A DNA stretch of 51,532 nucleotides from Planctomycetales bacterium (GTDB lineage Bacteria > Planctomycetota > Planctomycetia > Isosphaerales > Isosphaeraceae), in the NCBI GenBank assembly GCA_027452145.1, contig DAIDHB010000253.1:1-51532 (forward strand). The letters are read 5' to 3'. This document shows, in pieces, positions 45,509 to 51,532 of this stretch. Under the pieces are notes generated by a model. The model saw only the letters and a list, made by a program, of their open reading frames with translations, ran no database searches and was not told the origin of the DNA. The position numbers and the translations under genes were made by a program. Numbering within the stretch: the stretch's first letter is position 1; each line of letters opens with the position of its first letter.

Positions 45509-45903
45509 GGAGTCCCACCGGTGCAGTCTGCAGTCGCCGGCTGCTTATAAAGATCTCGGATCTCCCAACCGGCGGGCAGGCTCAGTTGCTTGTGCTGGAT
45601 GGCCTCGTACTCCTGCGGCGTGACCTCGATCACCACAGATGGAAAGTGGAGACCGCTCGCCGGATGAGCGGGAAAGCCGACCGGCACTATACCCGTGGGA
45701 ATCGTGTGCTCATTCACCTCGAGCAGCTTGATCCGAAAGCCGTGCGGATCGGGGCCATCCAGGCGGTAGATGGCTCGAAGGCCCGGCTCGACCGCATAGT
45801 GGGCTCGCGCCAGAGCAGCGGTTTCAGCCAGGGCCTGCTCGAGTTCAGGATGCCCCGTCCCATTCCGGGCCGGCCCGGCTTGATCATCGTCATGATCCGA
45901 CAT
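45505..45903 (-). CDS. Hypothetical protein, 132 aa, partner of the HEPN-like gene
   Basis: It is a believable soluble protein (ALAETAALARAHYAVEPGLR, AIYRLDGPDPHGFRIKLLEV, VIEVTPQEYEAIQHKQLSLP) with an acidic N-terminus. The family is not recognised. By position it could be the partner of a HEPN-type two-gene module, since its stop overlaps the next start by four bases. Confidence 0.7.
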   Translation of the reverse strand: MSDHDDDQAGPARNGTGHPELEQALAETAALARAHYAVEPGLRAIYRLDGPDPHGFRIKLLEVNEHTIPTGIVPVGFPAHPASGLHFPSVVIEVTPQEYEAIQHKQLSLPAGWEIRDLYKQPATADCTGGTP

Positions 45904-46009
45904 GGCTAGCTCCTCTCGGTAGGGCTGTGAACACAGGCGGCGGCGAGCCAGAGATTAATGTCCGGGTGAAGATCGGACACTCCGATTTTCTGTCGCCCCT
46001 CCGAGGCAG

Positions 46010-46975
46010 TCAAGCCAACGGCGACAACCCCGTTCCCGACGACCGCCTCTCGCCCACCGCGTTGAACCCCTCGCAGCCGACCAGGACGCGCGAGTCGCCG
46101 AGCACCTGGGCCAGCAGGTCGCGGACCTCCTTGAGCTTGTCGAGGCTGTTCCACTCGCCGAATCCGGCCGCGGCGAGGCGGTCGGGGAAGCCTGTCCGTC
46201 GCGTCCGCCAGCCGCCCGGCGAGCCGTCGCCGATGGTGTGATGGTCGAGGATCACCCGGTCGCACGAGGCTTCGAGCGCGCGGGCAAATGAGGGAGGGTC
46301 TGCGATGGGCAACAGCGGGCTGAGCGTCGCCTGCGTGCGGATGCCCCGGGCGCGGAAGGTCTCCAGCGTCGACAACCGCTTCGCCGGCGGGCTCGCGTGC
46401 GGCGGCAGGCCCGGGACGCGAGGCATGTCGGTCTCCACCGTCAACGAGAGCCACAGCTCGCATCGAGACGACAGATCGGCGATCAGGTCGATGTCGCGCC
46501 CGACCATCGTGTGATGGCTCTGGATCACCAGCACGTCGGGCGGGCGCGTGATCATCTCCTCCAGGATCGATCGGGTGAGCCGCAGCGTCCGCTCCTGGGG
46601 AAGATAGGGGTCGGTGCTGCTGCTCATGTAGATCCGCAGCGGGCCCGGCGCGCCACGTCTCGGCTTCTTGATGCGGTCGTAGTCGTCGCGGTACGCCTCG
46701 CGGGCCCGGCGCTTGGCGCCATACAGCCCCCAGGGCTTGCCGCCGGTGATCCAGCGGTTGTGCTGCGCGTAGCAAAATGTCCCGCAGAGGGCGCCGGCGA
46801 ACGCGCAGCCGCGATAAGCGTTGATCGTGTGCGTGTAGCCAGGGGCCAGGAAGCCGGAGGTCGGCGTGAGGATCGAGGCGTTGTCGACCAGGGGAAGGCT
46901 GGCCGCTGCTGGCGTCGGTACGTCCACGGACAGGGTGTCGCTGCTCACGTCGATGCGCTCCGCCGGGATAATCAA
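46010..46975 (-). CDS. Radical SAM protein of the spore-photoproduct-lyase-like class
   Basis: The 321-residue protein resembles SPL-like radical SAM enzymes: GYTHTINAYRGCAFAGALCG, FCYAQHNRWITGG, IYMSSSTDPYLPQE, LVIQSHHTMVGRDIDLI, LWLSLTVETDM and TQATLSPLLPI. The cluster cysteines are C57, C64 and C68, giving Cx6Cx3C, unlike the canonical Cx3Cx2C. The reaction is unknown; relatives include DNA-photoproduct lyases and uncharacterised Rv2578c-type proteins. The first possible start is TTG 46975, since a TAA lies just upstream in this frame. Confidence 0.82.
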   Translation of the reverse strand: MIIPAERIDVSSDTLSVDVPTPAAASLPLVDNASILTPTSGFLAPGYTHTINAYRGCAFAGALCGTFCYAQHNRWITGGKPWGLYGAKRRAREAYRDDYDRIKKPRRGAPGPLRIYMSSSTDPYLPQERTLRLTRSILEEMITRPPDVLVIQSHHTMVGRDIDLIADLSSRCELWLSLTVETDMPRVPGLPPHASPPAKRLSTLETFRARGIRTQATLSPLLPIADPPSFARALEASCDRVILDHHTIGDGSPGGWRTRRTGFPDRLAAAGFGEWNSLDKLKEVRDLLAQVLGDSRVLVGCEGFNAVGERRSSGTGLSPLA

Positions 46976-46994
46976 CGATTAGCCGCTTGAGCAT

Positions 46995-47348
46995 ACCCAG
47001 GATTAACCCCGGCTCCCGTCGCCCGACGGCGGTTGGGCTCGACTTCTCGTTCCGTCAGTCGGTCCTATTCTACAGACGCGTCGAGGTCCAATCGTGAGAC
47101 GATTCCGCCGGAGCAAGCGATTACTGATTGACGGTGAAGCGATAGAGTTCCGAGGCCGGGATCGGCGGGGCCGAGGCGCCGGTGGCGCCCGATGGGTACG
47201 CGGGCTGCATCGGTGCAACTTTGGACATGGGACGGCTCCGGATCCTTCGAGGAAACGGCGGTCAATCCTGGGATTGTGTTCGCCTCATGAGGATTCTACC
47301 ACTCGCCGCTCCTCGGCTCGAAGCCGGGCGCCAGGTCGGCCGGTCAAC
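46995..47348. other. Intergenic stretch holding a Uma2 fragment
   Basis: Apart from the Uma2 remnant at 47121-47228 no gene, terminator or clear promoter was seen in this 354-base gap. Confidence 0.5.
47121..47228 (-). pseudogene. Uma2-family (DUF820) endonuclease, N-terminal stump
   Basis: The 35 residues MSKVAPMQPAYPSGATGAS and ELYRFTVNQ match the start of planctomycete Uma2 proteins, whose next residues would be YHRM or similar. A TAA follows the Gln directly and nothing of the nuclease core remains. GGAG stands before the ATG. This is probably a recombination scar, as these genes are numerous in such genomes. Confidence 0.5.
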
Positions 47349-50300
47349 TCAATCGCCCAACTGGTGGATCGTGTTGTCGATCGCCCCGTCGACGGCCTCG
47401 CCGGTCGCGGACTGGATCGCGTAGGTGATCTCCATGCACCAGGTCGGGCGGATCTCGGGCATCTCGAGAAACACCGTGCGTCCGTCGTCCGAGAGTCTCG
47501 CCGATTGGATCGGCGTCGCGTGCTCGTCGATGTGCTCCGAGCCGTAATTCACCGTCCGCTTCAACGACCACATCCGGGCGCCGTAGTTCTTCGGGTCGGT
47601 CGCCGTCTTGCGGTCGAGCGGGCCGGTGAAGGTGATCGCCATGCCGCCCTTTTTCGCATGCAGGCCGACTGGCACGTACATCGGCTTGCCCGTGGCGCGG
47701 ATGCGGTAGAAGCCGCCGGGCTGCGTCCGGTCGCCGGCCCAACTGTACAGGCCGCAGGTGTAGAGCTGGCCGTCGGTCGGGCTGAACCGCCCTCGCATGA
47801 TTCCGGTCGGCGACTGCGGGACCGGCAGCGCGACCATGCCGCCCTGCATCTTGCCGCCGACGATTTCGTGCGGCACCACGAAGACCTTGCCGTTGCCGTA
47901 CGACAGGTTCAGCAGCGAGCCCCGCAGCGGCGCCCAGCCGGGCTGCGCGGTCTCGACCCGCACCAGCTCGGCCGGCGAACGGTCGAAGGCATTGGTGATC
48001 CAGCAGACCGGGGGCTCCATCGCATCGTTGGATTCGTCCGTGACGTTGTGATAACCCCACATGTTCCCGTAGAACCCGCCGCGCTTCACCCAGTTGATCC
48101 GGTTCTTGGGGATCCAGAAGCCTTCCTGATCGGTGAGGAAGTAGGTGCCGTCGGGATTGAGGCAGACGCCATTCGGGGCGCGGAAGCCGGTGGCGAGGAT
48201 CTCGGTCGGGCCGCCGCCTCGGGCGATCTTCAGCAGGGTGCCGTGCTGCGGCACGACCGCCTTCAGCCCATGGCGCGCGGCCCTGGCGTAGTACAGGTTC
48301 CCCTCGGCGTCGACCTGGAGGCCCATGGCGAACTCGTGGAAGTGTTCGGTGACCTGGTGGTCGCTGTTGTAGCACTCGTAATAGTCGGCCTCGCCGTCGC
48401 CATTGAGGTCGCGCAGACGGACGACCTGGTCGCGGCAGCCGACGTGGATCACGCCGTCGATGATCTTCAGGCCCAGCGGCTGGAACAGCCCGGCGGCGAT
48501 CCGGCGCCAGCTCAGGCCGCGCGCTGGGTTGTCCAGACCGTCGACGATCCAGACGTCGCCGTCCCAGGTGCAGACCGCGGCACTCTTGCCGCCGGGGAGG
48601 AAGTCGAAGCCCGAGGGACGGACCAGGCAAAGCCAGGGGTTGCGGTCGGGGAGAGTCAGGGTATCCACGGCGAACGGGCCGTCGTCGCGCCCGAGGACCG
48701 CGGGTGTCCCCACGACCTCGGGCCATCGCGCGGGACCGCCGCGGGTGAGGGCGCCCGGAGGCTCGGGCGCCGGCGAGTTGGCCGCGTACCTCTCGAGCGC
48801 CTGGCTCGCCCCGCCCGACATCAGGACCTTGACGACCCGCGACGTCCCTGAGGGCGCAAGGCTCAGCACGATCGCGTCGTCGCGGCGGGACAGCGTCGCG
48901 CCCGATCGGTCGCCGGCCAAGGCGACCGAGACCTTCGCCGGGGCGACGAGCATCTCGAGCGCGGCATCCGACGGGCCGATCTCGAGGGTGCGGGTGAAGA
49001 TGGAGACGCCCGGCTGCGCGGGGTCGGACTCGAGGCCGGGAAGCTCGAGAACATCCGCCTGGCCGATGGAATACGACAGCACGACGCGGTCGCCGTGGCG
49101 GTAGAGGCCGCGGTAGTGCGCCCAGGCCCGCGGCAAGGGGCCGTAGCGGCGGCCGTCGCGGCCGACGAGGCGCGCTTCGACGGCCCCGGGATGCCCGGGG
49201 TCGGACCAGCCGGGGCCGTCGGGGTTGGCAATGTGGACCTTGCCGACGAGCCTGGGATGAACCTGGTGCTGGCCGTTGAAGTTGATGCCCTTCCAGTCGA
49301 TGAAGCCCTCGCCGGTCCAGGCAGCGGCGAGGCGGAGGGTGTCGTGCTCGTAGAGGACCCAGGCGTGGCCGCGCGAGACGCCCCCCTGCCCCGCGTCGAG
49401 CCGGACGGCGATCCCCTTGTAGGCGACATTCTTCAGGTCGGAGCCGGCCTCGATCGTCGCCGTCAGGCACGAGCCGTAATCCATGGCGACCCAGGGCTCG
49501 ATCGCCGACGGCGCCGGGCCTCGGGTATTCCCCTTCGGCAGGCGGTCGAGATACGACCGGTCGACGGCCGCGTACTGGTGGGAGTTGTGCGGCCGGAAGT
49601 AGGCCTCGCGGATGTAGTGGATCACGTCGTATTTCTGCCGAGGGACCATCCAGGTCTGGGGCGGCATCTGGCCGAAGCCGTCGGTGATCGTGCGATACAT
49701 GCTGTACGGGTCGTTGCCATTCTTGAGCGAAGCGGAGGCGAACCGAGGCGCGGCGGGAAGCGAGCCGGGCTGGTCCTTCGTGCCGTGGCAGTTGGCGCAG
49801 ACGCGAGTGTAGATCGCCTCGCCGCGGCGATAGCTCTCGGGGCCGAGCCCGGCGATCATCCCGGCGTGGTCCAGGCGCGACTCGTACGCCGGCAGCGGCG
49901 GCGAGACGAGCGCCGGGTCGGGCCGCAGGGCGCGGGCGCGCGAGGGACCGTATTCGGCGACGTCCATGACGTAGCGGAGCAGGTCGAGGAACTGCTGGCG
50001 CGAGGCCAGCGAGTTGACCAGGCCGGAGGGCATCAGCGAGGTCCCGCCATTGCGGCGCTCGACGATCGAGTCCTTCGGGATCGTGTGCGTGCGGCCGGCG
50101 ACGGCGGCGTCGCGGAAGACCAGGGCGTCGGGCCGATCGGCGACGATGAAGCCGGTCATCGTCCGGCCGTTGTCGGTGGCGATCGTGACCGGCTCGTAGC
50201 CCTTCTCGATGACCTTCGAGGGCTCGAGGATCGACTCGATGAGCTGGGCGTCGGTGAGCGACTTGCCGATCGTCGCGAGGTCGGGGCCGACGGTCGCCGC

Positions 50301-50543
50301 CGCCTCGCCCGCCGCGGCCTCATCGCGGGTGTGGCAGCGGGCGCACGCCGTCGACGGCCGGTAGAAGACGACCGCGCCGCGGCGGGCGTCGCCGAGGCGG
50401 CGGGCATCGCGTGCCAGCGCGGCGGGGTCCTCGCGGCAGAGCTGCTGGTCGAGGGCTGACGGGGCCGACGACGAGGTGGACTCATCCGCGACGGAGGACC
50501 ACGCCGCGGCCAGCACGAGCAGGGGCGCAAGAAGATCGATCAT
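47349..50543 (-). CDS. Large PVC-type two-haem cytochrome c / beta-propeller protein
   Basis: The 1064-residue exported protein has a signal peptide (MIDLLAPLLVLAAAWSSVA) and two c-type haem sites: CARCH at 67-71 in a PVC-type domain with TIGKSLTDAQLIESILEPSK, and CANCH at 249-253 in a cytochrome c fold with GFGQMPPQTWMVP. The remainder is a family-specific domain and a six-bladed-propeller-like region (LPGGKSAAVCTWDGDVWIVD, LRDLNGDGEADYYECYNSDH, GFRAPNGVCLNPDGTYFLTD). Such proteins are expanded in planctomycetes and thought to pass electrons from carbohydrate oxidation in the periplasm. The ATG at 50543 with GGAG upstream was preferred to GTG 50558. The promoter side is a 19-unit heptamer repeat. 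Confidence 0.88.
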   Translation of the reverse strand: MIDLLAPLLVLAAAWSSVADESTSSSAPSALDQQLCREDPAALARDARRLGDARRGAVVFYRPSTACARCHTRDEAAAGEAAATVGPDLATIGKSLTDAQLIESILEPSKVIEKGYEPVTIATDNGRTMTGFIVADRPDALVFRDAAVAGRTHTIPKDSIVERRNGGTSLMPSGLVNSLASRQQFLDLLRYVMDVAEYGPSRARALRPDPALVSPPLPAYESRLDHAGMIAGLGPESYRRGEAIYTRVCANCHGTKDQPGSLPAAPRFASASLKNGNDPYSMYRTITDGFGQMPPQTWMVPRQKYDVIHYIREAYFRPHNSHQYAAVDRSYLDRLPKGNTRGPAPSAIEPWVAMDYGSCLTATIEAGSDLKNVAYKGIAVRLDAGQGGVSRGHAWVLYEHDTLRLAAAWTGEGFIDWKGINFNGQHQVHPRLVGKVHIANPDGPGWSDPGHPGAVEARLVGRDGRRYGPLPRAWAHYRGLYRHGDRVVLSYSIGQADVLELPGLESDPAQPGVSIFTRTLEIGPSDAALEMLVAPAKVSVALAGDRSGATLSRRDDAIVLSLAPSGTSRVVKVLMSGGASQALERYAANSPAPEPPGALTRGGPARWPEVVGTPAVLGRDDGPFAVDTLTLPDRNPWLCLVRPSGFDFLPGGKSAAVCTWDGDVWIVDGLDNPARGLSWRRIAAGLFQPLGLKIIDGVIHVGCRDQVVRLRDLNGDGEADYYECYNSDHQVTEHFHEFAMGLQVDAEGNLYYARAARHGLKAVVPQHGTLLKIARGGGPTEILATGFRAPNGVCLNPDGTYFLTDQEGFWIPKNRINWVKRGGFYGNMWGYHNVTDESNDAMEPPVCWITNAFDRSPAELVRVETAQPGWAPLRGSLLNLSYGNGKVFVVPHEIVGGKMQGGMVALPVPQSPTGIMRGRFSPTDGQLYTCGLYSWAGDRTQPGGFYRIRATGKPMYVPVGLHAKKGGMAITFTGPLDRKTATDPKNYGARMWSLKRTVNYGSEHIDEHATPIQSARLSDDGRTVFLEMPEIRPTWCMEITYAIQSATGEAVDGAIDNTIHQLGD

Positions 50544-50561
50544 GCTGAAGGACTCCACCTC

Positions 50562-50694
50562 GTCCGTTTTCCGTTGTCCGTTGTCCGTTGTCCGTTGTCC
50601 GTTGTCCGTTGTCCGTTGTCCGTTGTCCGTTTTCCGTTTTCCGTTGTCCGTTGTCCGTTGTCCGTTTTCCGTTGTCCGTTGTCCGTTGTCCGTT
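50562..50694. repeat. Heptamer tandem repeat, 19 units of GTCCGTT
   Basis: There are exactly 19 consecutive heptamers. Units 2, 11, 12 and 16 read TTCCGTT and all others GTCCGTT. The array ends 18 bases from the cytochrome start codon, where the leader or promoter should be. Related GGACAGCGGACAACAG occurs at about 50779. Confidence 0.95.
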
Positions 50695-50801
50695 GAGGGA
50701 TCAGTCTACACCGTCAGACCCTGCCTGGGGGCAGGAAGGAATCTCATTTCACGCGTCGACGGACGAAAGGCCCCACGACGGACAGCGGACAACAGACGAG
50801 A

Positions 50802-51212
50802 TCAAGAGCCGATCTCCCTGCGCAGGTCGCGGCCGAACCAGGGGCCGCAGACGAGTCCGATCAGCACCGCGAGGCCGAACATGGGCCGGCCGCCGGAGGT
50901 CCATTTGGGCCCGAGCATGTCGGGCGCGAAGGCCAGCATGCAGCCCAGGAAGAACACGGCGGTCACGGCGACACCGACCATCGCGTCGCCGACTGGCCCG
51001 AATCGGCGCGAGAGCCCCAGCCCGGCCCAGCCGACGAGGCCGCAGGCGAACCCGAGCGCGAACATGCACGCCGCGAAGAGCGCGGCGTCGCCCCAGCCGA
51101 ACTCGGGCGTGGCGCCGACGACGAGGACCCGGAGGAACTTGACCCCGGTCGAGGTCAGGAGCACGAAGCTCCCCAGCAGGCCGCATCGCCACCATGAGAC
51201 GCCGCGCGACAC
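50802..51212 (-). CDS. Hypothetical membrane protein, 136 aa
   Basis: Four hydrophobic helices are visible: CGLLGSFVLLTSTGVKFL, AALFAACMFALGFACGLVGW, AMVGVAVTAVFFLGCMLAF and MFGLAVLIGLVCGPWFG. The family is not recognised. The GTG at 51212 is used because GGAGG stands 10 bases upstream; an earlier GTG at 51239 would put that site inside the gene. It may be co-transcribed with the cytochrome gene downstream, across the heptamer array. Confidence 0.65.
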   Translation of the reverse strand: MSRGVSWWRCGLLGSFVLLTSTGVKFLRVLVVGATPEFGWGDAALFAACMFALGFACGLVGWAGLGLSRRFGPVGDAMVGVAVTAVFFLGCMLAFAPDMLGPKWTSGGRPMFGLAVLIGLVCGPWFGRDLRREIGS

Positions 51213-51273
51213 GATGACCCGTCCTCCCGGTGCGATCACCGATCGGGAAACACATTCCCAGGGCAGGCGCGCG

Positions 51274-51532
51274 TCAGGACACGCCGGGCAGGAGCTTGAG
51301 GATCTTCTGCCAGCGGGTCTCGCGCTCGCGCTGGATGGTCATGATCCGCTGGTGGATCCAGGCGACGGTGTCCTGCCCCGGCGCGGGGCCCTGCGCGGCG
51401 GGACCGGGCTCGGCCGGAGCCGGCTGATCGGGGCGCGGGGCCGCCGGGGGAGTCGTCGCGGCGGCCGGGCGCGGCGGCGGACTCGCGGGGGCGGCGGAGC
51501 GGGCGGCGATCGCCTCGGCGACGGGGGCGGCG
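51274..51532 (-). CDS. C-terminal part of an unknown protein (continues beyond window)
   Basis: The frame is open from the window edge to TGA 51276-51274. It has a long A/P-rich linker and then a compact conserved-looking end, DTVAWIHQRIMTIQRERETR and WQKILKLLPGVS. The family is not recognised. It lies 61 bases before the small membrane protein gene and points the same way. Confidence 0.6.
   Translation of the reverse strand, partial: AAPVAEAIAARSAAPASPPPRPAAATTPPAAPRPDQPAPAEPGPAAQGPAPGQDTVAWIHQRIMTIQRERETRWQKILKLLPGVS

Noticed and set aside
50588..51142. Plus-strand frame beginning MSVVRCPLSVVRCP
   Set aside because: It is the translation of the heptamer array followed by the antisense of the membrane protein gene.

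Overview
The window looks like chromosome of a high-GC planctomycete, probably of the Isosphaeraceae type. This is inferred from gene content only: an ECF sigma factor fused to a membrane-anchored carboxypeptidase-regulatory-like exodomain, a BlaI/M56 pair, an FG-GAP protein, a large two-haem PVC-type cytochrome c protein, and Uma2 and Ser/Thr-kinase remnants. No rRNA or tRNA gene was found.

Layout. 1-2.3 kb is a decayed surface-polysaccharide region: the end of an IS630-type element has cut an acyltransferase-3 gene, followed by fragments of another membrane gene. 2.3-12.4 kb is housekeeping-like: a sugar transferase, a fused ATP sulfurylase/APS kinase with a doubtful start codon, a BlaI repressor with a clear promoter and two operators, its M56 partner with a coiled-coil tail, a secreted paralogue of that tail, a helicase-associated-domain protein and a secreted helical-repeat protein. 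12.4-16.6 kb holds an FG-GAP protein split by one in-frame TGA, a carboxypeptidase-regulatory-like exoprotein and a small membrane protein. 16.6-26.2 kb is an accessory zone: a DUF1016 nuclease and two toxin-antitoxin pairs whose toxins are both broken, direct and inverted repeats bracketing these modules, the sigma/exodomain fusion, and a ~0.7 kb array of a 16-bp motif in a higher-order repeat.

26.2-35.4 kb is a signalling block: an AI-2E-type permease with a fused C-terminal domain, a CHASE3-like histidine kinase, a stand-alone receiver and a hybrid PAS kinase in one minus-strand run, divergent from an NtrC-type activator. A 213-bp MITE-like element sits exactly between the receiver stop codon and the hybrid-kinase start codon. 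35.4-42 kb carries a Ser/Thr-kinase stump, a tautomerase, two aldo/keto reductases, and a MarR regulator whose likely operator also precedes an Fe-S/SCP2 protein and FabF-type ketosynthase operon. 42-51.5 kb holds a large exoprotein, a broken HEPN-like gene with its intact partner, a spore-photoproduct-lyase-like radical SAM protein, a Uma2 fragment, the cytochrome c protein preceded by 19 heptamer repeats, a membrane protein and the C-terminus of an unknown gene.

Most unusual: the motif array at 25.4-26.2 kb, the MITE in the signalling operon, the repeat-bracketed accessory genes at 16.7-19.4 kb, and three genes interrupted by in-frame TGA codons (selenocysteine in one, nonsense mutation, or assembly error). 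All assignments come from reading motifs; no database search was run.
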